From Bacillus sp. V2I10 (lineage in GTDB: Bacteria > Bacillota > Bacilli > Bacillales > Bacillaceae), in the NCBI RefSeq assembly GCF_030817055.1, contig NZ_JAUSYV010000002.1:124001-188000 (forward strand): 64,000 nt of DNA. The letters are read 5' to 3'. Position numbers and translations under genes: made by a program. Shown in pieces: positions 44,213 to 52,758 of this stretch. Under the pieces are notes generated by a model, which saw nothing but the letters and a program-made list of their open reading frames with translations, had not been told where the DNA came from and searched no databases. The stretch's first letter is position 1, and every line of letters starts with the position of its first letter.

Positions 44213-45364
44213 ATGTCAACACATTATGATGTCATTGTCATCGGTTTAGGAGCGATGGGCAGTACAGCAGCCTATCAATTAGCAAAAAGAGGTCAACGTG
44301 TACTTGGACTTGAGCAGTTTGGTCCGGCACATGACCAAGGATCCAGCCACGGCGGATCACGGATCATTCGGCAATCTTATTTTGAAGATCCTGCTTATGT
44401 TCCATTATTGCTTCGTGCCTACGAATTATGGGATGAGATTAAGCGAGAAAGCGGAGAAGAGATTATGACGGTTACAGGAGGATTAATGATGGGTCCTCCA
44501 GACAGTTTAACTGTATCCGGCAGTATTAAAAGTTCGAAACAATGGAACCTTGCTTACGACGTGCTGGAGGCAATTGATATTCGCAGACGTTTCCCAGTAT
44601 TTAATCCATCACCTAACACAATCGCATTATACGAAGAAAAGGCTGGATTTGTCAGACCAGAACGGAGTGTATACACCCATCTTCTTCATGCAGAAAAACA
44701 TGGTGCCGACCTTCGATTCTTCGAATCTGTTCAATCGTGGGAAGCACATCCTTCTGGTGAAGGTGTCCGTGTTGTGACAAATAACGGGATATATGAAGCT
44801 GGAAAAGTGGTCATTTCGGCAGGAGCCTGGGCACCACAGATCCTGAAAGACTTAGGGGTAAGCCTACAAGTAGAGCGTCATATTCAAATGTTCTTTGAAC
44901 CAACAGGAGGAATTGAGCCATTCCGTGTTGGAAAACAACCGATTTATATATGGGAAGCAGATGACAATGTTCAATTATATGGATTTCCTTCTGTAGGAAT
45001 AGGCGCTGAAGGTGCAAAAGTCGCCTTTTTCCGCAAGGGCAAACCATGTACACCAGAAACCATTGACCGAAACGTGTATAGCGAAGAAGTGGACATGATG
45101 AGAGAGTATCTTGCCCAAGGCATTCCACAACTAAACGGTCGCTTTTTACAAGGAAAAACATGTATGTATACAAACACACCTGACGAACATTTTGTTATTT
45201 CTGCCCATCCCGAACATCCGCAAGTTGCAGTTGCAGCTGGATTTTCTGGACATGGATTTAAGTTTGCTAGTGTTGTAGGTGAAATATTAGCAGATTTAGT
45301 GATCGATGGAAAAACAAATCATCCCATTGATTTATTCAGCCCGCAGCGTTTTGCCTATCAATAA
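44213..45364 (+). CDS. Monomeric sarcosine oxidase / N-methyltryptophan oxidase family enzyme
   Basis: A 383-residue flavoenzyme of the MSOX/MTOX family. It has DVIVIGLGAMGSTAAYQLAK (FAD-binding GxGxxG), then GSSHGGSRIIRQSY near residue 45, and GKTCMYTNTPDEHFVI, whose Cys is the covalent flavin attachment site. AGFSGHGFKFASVVGE closes the family pattern. The active-site environment is not fixed well enough to separate sarcosine from N-methyltryptophan as substrate. Its place 26 bp behind the dimethylglycine dehydrogenase-like gene strongly favours sarcosine to glycine, with formaldehyde and hydrogen peroxide as by-products. The ribosome binding site is CAGGAGGATTATAC. Confidence 0.9.
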   Translation: MSTHYDVIVIGLGAMGSTAAYQLAKRGQRVLGLEQFGPAHDQGSSHGGSRIIRQSYFEDPAYVPLLLRAYELWDEIKRESGEEIMTVTGGLMMGPPDSLTVSGSIKSSKQWNLAYDVLEAIDIRRRFPVFNPSPNTIALYEEKAGFVRPERSVYTHLLHAEKHGADLRFFESVQSWEAHPSGEGVRVVTNNGIYEAGKVVISAGAWAPQILKDLGVSLQVERHIQMFFEPTGGIEPFRVGKQPIYIWEADDNVQLYGFPSVGIGAEGAKVAFFRKGKPCTPETIDRNVYSEEVDMMREYLAQGIPQLNGRFLQGKTCMYTNTPDEHFVISAHPEHPQVAVAAGFSGHGFKFASVVGEILADLVIDGKTNHPIDLFSPQRFAYQ

Positions 45365-45439
45365 ATTTTTGTGAATGGATAAAACACCTTATGCCAGACT
45401 ATCGTTTAATGATTCCAAAGGATGAAGGAGGAGTAATAG

Positions 45440-46588
45440 ATGGCAATGGATCAGAGTGTATTAAAAGATAAAGGGAAAGTCAGATCTACCTTAAAAGGAG
45501 AATTATATATATCCCCGGAGGTTTTTGAACTAGAAAAAAAGAATATTTTTAGGGAATCATGGCTTTTCGTTGGCTATGAATATGAGGCAGCCGAGCCAGG
45601 CCAATATATCACAACCAAGGTTGAAGGCGAAAATATTCTGATTGTTAGAGGCAAAGACCGTGTGCTGCGGGCTTTCTTAAATGTTTGCCGTCATCGTGGA
45701 GCAACACTCTGCAGTGACCCTTCGGGAAAGACAGGGATCATCCGATGTCCCTATCATTCTTGGAGTTATGGACTTGACGGCTCCTTGCTTGGAGTTCCAA
45801 AATCGAGTGAATGCCGTGAAGAGTTAATTAATAATGATACCTACGGTTTAGAAGAAGTGAACCTTCAAACATGGCACGGAATGATTTGGCTGAACTTTTC
45901 AGAAAATCCTCAGCCCGTTGAACAACAATTAGACACACAAATCATAGATCGCTTTGGTGAGCTTGAGACATTTGCCAGATATCAAATTCAAAATCTCAAA
46001 GTCGCTCACCGCAAAGAGTATGATGTGAAAGCAAACTGGAAAATCATTGTAGAAAACTTCCAGGAATGTTACCATTGCTCAGCTATTCATCCTGAATTAA
46101 CTGCAGCTCTTCCTGAATTCAAATCAGGGATTGGAACGCAAAATCAACCTGGTCTAGGGGCAAGTTTCAATGAAGAGCTAGAAGCTTTCTCCATAAGTGG
46201 AAAAGGCAGCCGTCCAAAGTTAAAAGGGCTGCTTCCAGAAGATGATCGTATCTATTACGGAATGACGATTGTTCCTCATGTATTCATCAACTTAACGCCA
46301 GATCATGTGATCACTCACCGGATCATTCCGATTAGTCCGGAAAGATCGATTGTTATTTGTGATTGGCTATTTGATCCGGAAGAAATGGCCAAACCAGATT
46401 TTGATCCAATGGATGCAGTTGAACTATTTCATCGCGTGAATGAGCAGGATTTCGAAGCTTGTCAATGGTGTCAAGAAAACATGGGATCAAAAGCATACAA
46501 AGATGGTGGAATCTTAGTTCCAATTGAACACCATGTTTCTCGATTTTACAATTACGTTTTAGAGTCAATCGGTAAGAAAGCCGAATAA
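45440..46588 (+). CDS. gbcA: Rieske oxygenase, glycine betaine monooxygenase-like (GbcA-like)
   Basis: A 382-residue Rieske non-haem iron oxygenase. The Rieske cluster ligands are CRHRGATLC and CPYHSW (CxH...CxxH, about residues 87-110). The mononuclear iron site is ENFQECYHCSAIHPEL near residue 210, with the later Asp in EQDFEACQW. In pseudomonads GbcA demethylates glycine betaine to dimethylglycine and formaldehyde, with GbcB as reductase. Here the following gene is a ferredoxin-NADP reductase of a different type. ATG 45440 follows GGAGGAGTAATAG. Choice of betaine rests on the dimethylglycine and sarcosine enzymes upstream; other Rieske demethylases are similar. Confidence 0.88.
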   Translation: MAMDQSVLKDKGKVRSTLKGELYISPEVFELEKKNIFRESWLFVGYEYEAAEPGQYITTKVEGENILIVRGKDRVLRAFLNVCRHRGATLCSDPSGKTGIIRCPYHSWSYGLDGSLLGVPKSSECREELINNDTYGLEEVNLQTWHGMIWLNFSENPQPVEQQLDTQIIDRFGELETFARYQIQNLKVAHRKEYDVKANWKIIVENFQECYHCSAIHPELTAALPEFKSGIGTQNQPGLGASFNEELEAFSISGKGSRPKLKGLLPEDDRIYYGMTIVPHVFINLTPDHVITHRIIPISPERSIVICDWLFDPEEMAKPDFDPMDAVELFHRVNEQDFEACQWCQENMGSKAYKDGGILVPIEHHVSRFYNYVLESIGKKAE

Positions 46589-46617
46589 CAGATACTTATC
46601 AAATGGTGATTTAATAA

Positions 46618-46652
46618 GAAAGGCACCTGTTGAAAAAAACAGGTGCCTTTTG
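46618..46652 (+). terminator. Terminator after the gbcA-like gene
   Basis: AAAGGCACCTGTT and AACAGGTGCCTTT form a 13-bp stem followed by TTTG. It ends the three-gene betaine operon, so the reductase gene beyond must have at least some transcription of its own. Confidence 0.85.
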
Positions 46653-46745
46653 TTAAATGGATGAATGGTTGAATTAGTGGCGTGCTCGTCACTTGTTTTT
46701 ACTGGAATTTATAACTAATAACAACTATCAAATGGAGGGATATTT

Positions 46746-47735
46746 GTGAAAGAAGATACTAAAGTATACGATATAACGATCATAGGTGGCGGTCCTGTAG
46801 GATTGTTTACTGCTTTCTATGGTGGAATGCGTCAAGCGACTGTAAAAATAATTGAAAGCTTGCCACAACTTGGCGGACAACTTACGGCATTATATCCAGA
46901 AAAGTACATTTATGATGTTGCTGGATTTCCTAAGGTTCGAGCACAAGAATTAGTTAACAACTTAAAGGAACAAATGGCTATGTTTGAATCGGCAATCTGC
47001 CTTGAACAAGCTGTTGAAACGGTTGAAAAACAAGCAGATGGAGTATTTAAATTAACAACAAATAATGAAATACATTATTCAAAAACGATTGTGATTACTG
47101 CTGGAAACGGCGCTTTTCAACCTCGTAAAATTGAACTTCCTGAAGCCGTTTATTTTGAGAATAGCAACCTCCATTATTTTATTGATGACCTGAATACATT
47201 TGCCGGACAAAGAGTGCTTGTATGTGGTGGCGGAGATTCAGCAGTTGACTGGGCTCTTATGCTTGAACCGATTGCCGAAAAAGTAACACTAGTCCATAGA
47301 AGAGATAAATTCCGCGCTCATGAACATAGTGTTGAAAATCTTTATAACTCAAAAGTGGAAACACTTACTCCCTTTATTCCAAAGGAACTAAATGGTCATG
47401 AAAGAATTGAGCAAGTGGTTTTAGAAGATGTAAAAGGCAATCGCAAAGAAATTTTGGATGTTGATTCGGTTATTGTGAACTTTGGATTTGTTTCTTCATT
47501 AGGACCAATCAAAAGCTGGGGACTCGAAATTGAGAAAAATTCTATAGTCGTAAACAGCAAAATGGAAACAAATATCGAGGGCATATATGCTGCTGGAGAC
47601 ATTTGTACATATGAAGGGAAAGTGAAGTTAATTGCAAGTGGTTTTGGTGAAGCACCTACTGCCGTTAACAACGCTAAAGCTTATATGGATCCAAAAGCAC
47701 GCCTTCAACCTCTTCATAGCACAAGTTTGTTTTGA
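46746..47735 (+). CDS. Ferredoxin-NADP+ reductase, thioredoxin-reductase-like type (YumC-like)
   Basis: A 329-residue flavoprotein. It has the FAD-binding ITIIGGGPVGLFTAFYGGMR, GGQLTALYPEKYIYDVAGFP, the NADPH-binding VLVCGGGDSAVDWAL and a C-terminal GIYAAGDICTYEGKVKLI. It lacks the CxxC of thioredoxin reductase, which places it with the YumC-type ferredoxin reductases of bacilli. The GTG start follows GGAGGGATATTT. It lies 157 bp after the Rieske oxygenase gene, so it may reduce the ferredoxin that feeds that enzyme. No ferredoxin gene is in the window. It could equally be the general cellular reductase. Confidence 0.93.
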   Translation: MKEDTKVYDITIIGGGPVGLFTAFYGGMRQATVKIIESLPQLGGQLTALYPEKYIYDVAGFPKVRAQELVNNLKEQMAMFESAICLEQAVETVEKQADGVFKLTTNNEIHYSKTIVITAGNGAFQPRKIELPEAVYFENSNLHYFIDDLNTFAGQRVLVCGGGDSAVDWALMLEPIAEKVTLVHRRDKFRAHEHSVENLYNSKVETLTPFIPKELNGHERIEQVVLEDVKGNRKEILDVDSVIVNFGFVSSLGPIKSWGLEIEKNSIVVNSKMETNIEGIYAAGDICTYEGKVKLIASGFGEAPTAVNNAKAYMDPKARLQPLHSTSLF

Positions 47736-47771
47736 GTAAGTGGTACCCCAAACATTTTAACGCTAAGGTAA

Positions 47772-47824
47772 AAAACAAAAGCTGATTTCTCCTGCATTAA
47801 GGAGAAATCAGCTTTTGTTTTTTT
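47772..47824. terminator. Strong bidirectional terminator between the reductase gene and the glycine operon
   Basis: AACAAAAGCTGATTTCTCCT pairs with AGGAGAAATCAGCTTTTGTT, a 20-bp perfect stem with a six-base loop, T-rich on the right and A-rich on the left. It separates the two convergent transcription units. Confidence 0.9.
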
Positions 47825-47941
47825 TGAATAGATCACTTTATAAATCTATAAACTTTGCTTTTAAATATTGAAAAATAGGATCGATTAGAAAACTAGCATA
47901 TATAATAGGAAGGAATACGTCCCAAAAGGACTAGTTCTGTA

Positions 47942-48247
47942 TTAATCAACCTCAATTGCACATGCACTTGAAGCAAAGTTTTCTCCAACAAGAAAGCCGT
48001 GTTCTTCTGTAAAATCAATTTGTGTATCTTCATCTAAATAGCGCTTTGTAAAACGATCAATTCGAATTTTGATTCCACCATATTCAATAATCGAATCATT
48101 TCGTCGTGGTTCTTCAAAAACAAGCGTAAATTTTATAGACATCCCACATCCGCCAGCTACAATGGCATCAATTCGAGGAGAGTACTCTTCTTTCAACTTC
48201 ATTGTTTCCAGCTTGTTAACTGCTGATTTTGTTAGTGTGATAACCAT
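47942..48247 (-). CDS. HesB/IscA-like iron-sulfur biosynthesis family protein
   Basis: A 101-residue protein of the HesB-like domain family. The N-terminus (VITLTKSAVNKLETM) and the middle (GGIKIRIDRFTKRYLDEDTQIDF) fit the fold. Only GGCGMSIKF and the C-terminal SSACAIEVD carry cysteines, rather than the CxC of classical A-type carriers, so cluster binding is uncertain. It is the last gene of the glycine operon, 8 bp after gcvPB. The operon's SdaA is a 4Fe-4S serine dehydratase and the facing operon has a Rieske protein, so a maturation role is plausible but inferred. Confidence 0.8.
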   Translation of the reverse strand: MVITLTKSAVNKLETMKLKEEYSPRIDAIVAGGCGMSIKFTLVFEEPRRNDSIIEYGGIKIRIDRFTKRYLDEDTQIDFTEEHGFLVGENFASSACAIEVD

Positions 48248-48255
48248 CGAATCCC

Positions 48256-49746
48256 CTATGATAGAACCACTTCTTTTTCTCTCACAGCCAATTCTTCTTT
48301 TGTATAACGTAATATAGGTTGTCTTGCTGCTTGCACTTCATCTAATCGTCCAATGATCGTTGTATGCGGTGCTTCTAGTACAATATCTGAATTTTCCTCC
48401 ACTTCTTTTGCAATTTGAATCATTACATCGGCAAATGCATCAAGGGTTTCTTTTGACTCAGTTTCTGTTGGCTCAATCATCAAACATTCCTCTACATTTA
48501 ACGGAAAGTAGATGGTTGGTGGATGGTAACCGAAATCAAGTAGCCGTTTGGCCATATCAAGGGTTCTTACACCCAGTTTTTTCTGTCTTGAACCGGATAA
48601 CACAAATTCATGCTTGCAAATTTGTGAATAAGGTGCCTCAAAATATGGTTCAAGCTTTTTGCGAAGATAGTTTGCATGGAGGACTGCACTTTCCGATACT
48701 TGTCGCAGACCTTCAGGTCCCATGGTACGAATATAGGTGTAGGCTCGAACTAGAATCCCAAAGTTTCCATAATAGCCTTTTACTCGGCCAATGGATAATG
48801 GTTGATTAAAGTCCAATACATAGTGATCCTTATCTTTTTTAATGTGTGGCACCGGCAAATATGGAATCAGCTTCCTTTTTACACCGACCGGACCTGCTCC
48901 AGGTCCACCTCCTCCATGAGGGGTTGTAAATGTTTTATGAAGATTTAAGTGCACGATATCAAAGCCCATTTTTCCCGGTGTTGTTTTCCCTAAAATGGCA
49001 TTGGCATTGGCCCCATCATAGTACAGTAAACCACCTGATTCATGCACTACTTGAGAAATTTCCATAATTTCCTTTTCAAAAAGTCCAAGTGTATTTGGAT
49101 TGGTCAGCATTAGGGCTGCAGTATCACTATCCATATGTTTCTTTAATTCTTCCAAATCGACTAATCCATGTTCATTAGATGGAATCGTAACCGTTTTAAA
49201 ACCTGCCACTGAAGCACTGGCAGGATTGGTACCATGAGCTGTGTCTGGAACAAGTACTTTAGTTCTTGTCTCTCCTTTTTGTTCAAGGTAGTTTTTGACC
49301 ATCATTAAACCGGTCCATTCTCCATGAGCTCCTGCTGAAGGCTGTAACGTCACCGCATCCATACCTGTAATTTCAGCCAAATCTTCCTGCAATTCATATA
49401 AAAGCTTGAGTGCTCCCTGCACCGTTTCGGCTGGCTGATACGGATGAATGCGGCTAAAACCTTCGAAACGAGCCACATCTTCATTAATCTTCGGGTTATA
49501 CTTCATCGTACAAGAACCAAGTGGATAAAAACCATTATCAATCCCGTGGTTTTTATTGGAAAGTGCTGTGTAATGGCGAACAAGCTGAAGCTCTGATACT
49601 TCTGGGAGTTCTGCTGGTATGTTACGAATCAAATGCTTGGGAAGCTTATCTTGTAAATCAATTTTATCGACGTCACTTTCTGGAAGGCTTGAACCAATAC
49701 GACCTGAACGACTGATTTCAAAAATTATATCGTTGTATTCAACCAT
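48256..49746 (-). CDS. gcvPB: Glycine dehydrogenase (decarboxylating) subunit 2
   Basis: The PLP-bearing half of the split P-protein of the glycine cleavage system, about 496 residues. Family landmarks are NPKINEDVARFEGFSRIHPY, LQPSAGAHGEWTGLMMVKNY, YYDGANANAILG, and the PLP Lys in VHLNLHKTFTTPHGGGGPGAG. It decarboxylates glycine and passes aminomethyl to lipoyl-GcvH. ATG 49746 follows GGAGGCGGTTGTAC and overlaps the gcvPA stop by 8 bp, implying translational coupling and equal subunit amounts. A longer frame to 49767 lies inside gcvPA and is not used. Confidence 0.96.
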   Translation of the reverse strand: MVEYNDIIFEISRSGRIGSSLPESDVDKIDLQDKLPKHLIRNIPAELPEVSELQLVRHYTALSNKNHGIDNGFYPLGSCTMKYNPKINEDVARFEGFSRIHPYQPAETVQGALKLLYELQEDLAEITGMDAVTLQPSAGAHGEWTGLMMVKNYLEQKGETRTKVLVPDTAHGTNPASASVAGFKTVTIPSNEHGLVDLEELKKHMDSDTAALMLTNPNTLGLFEKEIMEISQVVHESGGLLYYDGANANAILGKTTPGKMGFDIVHLNLHKTFTTPHGGGGPGAGPVGVKRKLIPYLPVPHIKKDKDHYVLDFNQPLSIGRVKGYYGNFGILVRAYTYIRTMGPEGLRQVSESAVLHANYLRKKLEPYFEAPYSQICKHEFVLSGSRQKKLGVRTLDMAKRLLDFGYHPPTIYFPLNVEECLMIEPTETESKETLDAFADVMIQIAKEVEENSDIVLEAPHTTIIGRLDEVQAARQPILRYTKEELAVREKEVVLS

Positions 49747-51091
49747 GTACAACCGCCTCCAATACATTTACAAATTGGTCAATCTCTTCTTTTGTCCTCT
49801 GCTCTGTTACCGCAATGAGCATTTGATGTCTAAAGCCGTAATCACGGTCTAAATCAAATCCACCGATGATTCCTGCTTTTAGAAGCTTGTCATTGACTTC
49901 CTTAGCCGGAAGTGGGAGCTCAACAATAAATTCATTAAAGAATGGTGCTTGATTCATAATCTTATATCCTTTTTCCTTAAGACGATTTGCCATGTAATCA
50001 GCTTTATCAAAGTTCAGCTTTGCCATATGGCGTATTCCTTGCTTTCCGAGTGCCGTCATACAAATGGAGGAAGCTAGTGCATTTAACGCCTGGTTTGAAC
50101 AAATATTGGAGGTGGCTTTATCACGGCGAATATGCTGCTCACGTGCTTGCAATGTTAGCACAAATCCCCTATTGCCTTGTTCATCTGTTGTTTGACCCAC
50201 GATACGTCCGGGTATTTTACGCATAAACTTTTTATGAACCGAAAAATAACCACAGTGCGGACCTCCAAAGCTCATCGGTATCCCTAAAGGCTGCATATCA
50301 CCTATCACAATGTCTGCTCCTAGATTACCAGGTGGCTGCAAAAGCGCTAATGCCAGTGGATTAGCACTAACGATCAACATAGCTCCATCTCTCTCGGCAA
50401 CTTTCTTAATTTCTGTTAAATCCTCAATAGAACCAAAAAAATTTGGATATTGAACAATAACAGCTGCTGTGTCTTTATCGATTTGTTCTTGCAGTTTCTG
50501 TAAGTCTGTACAGTCCGCAGCAAGATTTACCTCTTCCACTGTATACCTTTGACCATCTGCTACTGTCTCTAAGATGGCACGCGATTCCGGGTGAACCGCC
50601 CTTGATACAAGTACTTTCGAACGTCTTGTTGATGCAATGGCAAGTGATGCTGCTTCTGCAAGGGATGTAAAGCCATCGTACATGGAAGAATTGGCAACAT
50701 CCATTCCTGTCAGCTCACAAACCATGGTTTGAAATTCAAAAATGGCTTGTAATTCACCCTGGCTAATTTCCGGTTGGTAAGGGGTATAAGCTGTATAAAA
50801 TTCAGAACGGGAAATCATATGATTCACAACACTTGGAATGTAATGATCATAGGTGCCCGCACCAAGAAAGATCGGGTAGTGATTGGCATGTTTGTTTTGC
50901 GAAGCAAGCTGATGCATCTTTTTCAACAGAAGTGGTTCAGGAATCGCATTAGCTATGTTTAAATCCCCTTCCAGACGAATTTCATCCGGGAGATCTTCAA
51001 AAAGTTCATCTGTCGAAGAAATTCCTAGAAAGGACAGCATTTCCTCTTGATCTTGTTTTGTATCAGGAAGGTAACGATAAGTCGCTGTCAT
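49739..51091 (-). CDS. gcvPA: Glycine dehydrogenase (decarboxylating) subunit 1
   Basis: The first half of the split P-protein, 450 residues. It begins YRYLPDTKQDQEEMLSFLGI and contains FLGAGTYDHYIPSVVNHMIS, YTPYQPEISQGELQAIFEFQ and GFTSLAEAASLAIASTRR, all characteristic. It forms the active heterotetramer with GcvPB, using NAD-linked lipoamide dehydrogenase from elsewhere. It starts one base after the gcvH stop, so gcvH, gcvPA and gcvPB are tightly coupled. In B. subtilis the order is gcvT-gcvPA-gcvPB with gcvH elsewhere; here all four are together. Confidence 0.96.
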   Translation of the reverse strand: MTATYRYLPDTKQDQEEMLSFLGISSTDELFEDLPDEIRLEGDLNIANAIPEPLLLKKMHQLASQNKHANHYPIFLGAGTYDHYIPSVVNHMISRSEFYTAYTPYQPEISQGELQAIFEFQTMVCELTGMDVANSSMYDGFTSLAEAASLAIASTRRSKVLVSRAVHPESRAILETVADGQRYTVEEVNLAADCTDLQKLQEQIDKDTAAVIVQYPNFFGSIEDLTEIKKVAERDGAMLIVSANPLALALLQPPGNLGADIVIGDMQPLGIPMSFGGPHCGYFSVHKKFMRKIPGRIVGQTTDEQGNRGFVLTLQAREQHIRRDKATSNICSNQALNALASSICMTALGKQGIRHMAKLNFDKADYMANRLKEKGYKIMNQAPFFNEFIVELPLPAKEVNDKLLKAGIIGGFDLDRDYGFRHQMLIAVTEQRTKEEIDQFVNVLEAVVHG

Positions 51092-51092
51092 C

Positions 51093-51488
51093 TTATTCCT
51101 CTCCTTTATTCACAAACGTTTTGTATTGATCTTCATTTAGAAGTGCTTCTAATTCTTCTGAATTTGATATTTCCACTTCTACCAGCCATCCTGCTTCATA
51201 TGGCTGTTCGTTAATCATTTCAGGCGCATCATCTAACTCCTCGTTTACCCGAACTACCGTACCGGATACAGGGGAATAGATTTCTGAAGCTGTTTTAACC
51301 GACTCGATCGTTCCCATTGATTCATTAGCCGTTACTTCATCATCCACTTCCGGATTTTCAACAAAAACGATATCACCTAATTGTTTTTGGGCATAATCAG
51401 AAATTCCAATACGCACTCGGTTTTCATCTAATTGCAGTACCCACTCATGTTCCTTGCTATATAATAAGTTTGCTATTGATTTTGTCAT
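51093..51488 (-). CDS. gcvH: Glycine cleavage system H protein
   Basis: The lipoyl carrier of glycine cleavage, 131 residues. The lipoylated lysine lies in GTIESVKTASEIYSPVSG near residue 63. The N-terminus SIANLLYSKEHEWVLQLDEN and GISDYAQKQLGDIVFVENPE are typical. ATG 51488 follows AAAGGAAGAAAGACA; the frame could also start six codons earlier. The C-terminus (ALLNEDQYKTFVNKGEE) is normal. A 140-bp gap with a small hairpin (about 51540-51557) separates it from gcvT. On the minus strand that hairpin has no T run, so it is not a terminator for this operon. Confidence 0.96.
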   Translation of the reverse strand: MTKSIANLLYSKEHEWVLQLDENRVRIGISDYAQKQLGDIVFVENPEVDDEVTANESMGTIESVKTASEIYSPVSGTVVRVNEELDDAPEMINEQPYEAGWLVEVEISNSEELEALLNEDQYKTFVNKGEE

Positions 51489-51628
51489 TGTCTTTCTTCC
51501 TTTCATCCACTTTTAAATTTTATAATATTCAGTTTTTACCAGCCGTAAAGTGCTGGCTTTTTCGTGCATGGTTATCTAAAAATAATCAATTTTTTTGAAA
51601 TTGCCACACTCTTACTCTATTAAAAATG

Positions 51629-52744
51629 CTAATAACCTTTTTTATAGAACGGTGATTTTACCACAATAGCATCGACCATCCGCTTACGTATTTCTACTTT
51701 AAGTTGCGTTCCTATTTCAGCATATTCTGCTGATACAAGTGCGAGACCCAAGCTTTTCTTTAAAGACGGTGAATGGGTTCCGGATGTAATAAAACCTATT
51801 GCCTCTGCCCCTTCAGAAAACACTTTGTAACCGTGACGAGGAATGCCCCTTCCTGTCATTTCAATTCCAACTATTTTTCTTCTTAATCCTTCTTTTTTTT
51901 GTGCTGTAAGTATGTCTTTGCCGATAAAATTACTTTCTTTGTTCGTTTTAACAGCAAAACCGATTCCAGCTTCAAGAGGGCTGATTTCTTTTGTGAGCTC
52001 TTGACCATAAAGAGCAAGACGTGCTTCAAAGCGAAGAGTGTCACGTGCACCCAGTCCACACGGCTTTAAACCTGTTCCTTTTCCTGCTTCTAGAAGCTTA
52101 ATCCAAAGTGCTGGCGCTTTATCCGCTGCTAAATAAAGCTCAAAGCCGTCCTCCCCTGTGTATCCCGTACGGGAAACAAGCACCTCCGTAATGCCATCCA
52201 GTTTGACATGTTGAGCAAAGTGGAAAACATGAATTCCCGATAAATTGATATCCGTTAGCTTTTGTAAAATGGCTTCCGCCTTTGGGCCTTGAATAGCAAT
52301 CTGCGCGATTTCACTTGACATATTATGAAGCGTCACATCTCCTTTTATATGCTGCTTCATCCAGTCGTAATCTTTCTCAATGTTTGCTGCATTAATCACG
52401 AGTAAATATTTATCATTTCCCAGCTTGTAGACCAGTAAATCATCAACTGTCCCGCCAAATGGATAACACATCGCGGTATATTGTGCTTGATTGATGCTAA
52501 GCTTTGTTACATCGTTTGTGACAAGGTAATTAATAAACCTTTCCGCATCTTTACCTTCAACAAGCACTTCCCCCATATGAGAGACATCAAAAAGTCCTGC
52601 TTCCTTTCGGACGGCCTCATGCTCTTCTAAAATGCTTGAAAACTGTACTGGCAGTTCCCATCCTCCAAAATCAATGACTTTTGCGCCGTATTTTTCATAT
52701 GTTTCAAATAGCGGTGTTCGCTTCAATCCGGTTACAATACTCAT
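51629..52744 (-). CDS. gcvT: Aminomethyltransferase (glycine cleavage T protein)
   Basis: Transfers the aminomethyl carbon from GcvH to tetrahydrofolate, releasing ammonia and giving 5,10-methylene-THF. The 371 residues include TPLFETYEKYGAKVIDFGGW, LFDVSHMGEVLVEGKDAERF, AQYTAMCYPFGGTVDDLLVY and SRTGYTGEDGFELY. The folate domain resembles the C-terminal half of the dimethylglycine dehydrogenase-like protein at 41754-44186. It lies 14 bp after sdaAA in the glycine operon. Confidence 0.96.
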   Translation of the reverse strand: MSIVTGLKRTPLFETYEKYGAKVIDFGGWELPVQFSSILEEHEAVRKEAGLFDVSHMGEVLVEGKDAERFINYLVTNDVTKLSINQAQYTAMCYPFGGTVDDLLVYKLGNDKYLLVINAANIEKDYDWMKQHIKGDVTLHNMSSEIAQIAIQGPKAEAILQKLTDINLSGIHVFHFAQHVKLDGITEVLVSRTGYTGEDGFELYLAADKAPALWIKLLEAGKGTGLKPCGLGARDTLRFEARLALYGQELTKEISPLEAGIGFAVKTNKESNFIGKDILTAQKKEGLRRKIVGIEMTGRGIPRHGYKVFSEGAEAIGFITSGTHSPSLKKSLGLALVSAEYAEIGTQLKVEIRKRMVDAIVVKSPFYKKGY

Positions 52745-52758
52745 GGCTACACCTCCAA

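Noticed and set aside
51538..51558. Hairpin between gcvT and gcvH as a terminator
   Set aside because: The T run follows only on the plus strand; on the coding (minus) strand the hairpin is followed by TAAAAAC, so it should not stop the operon.
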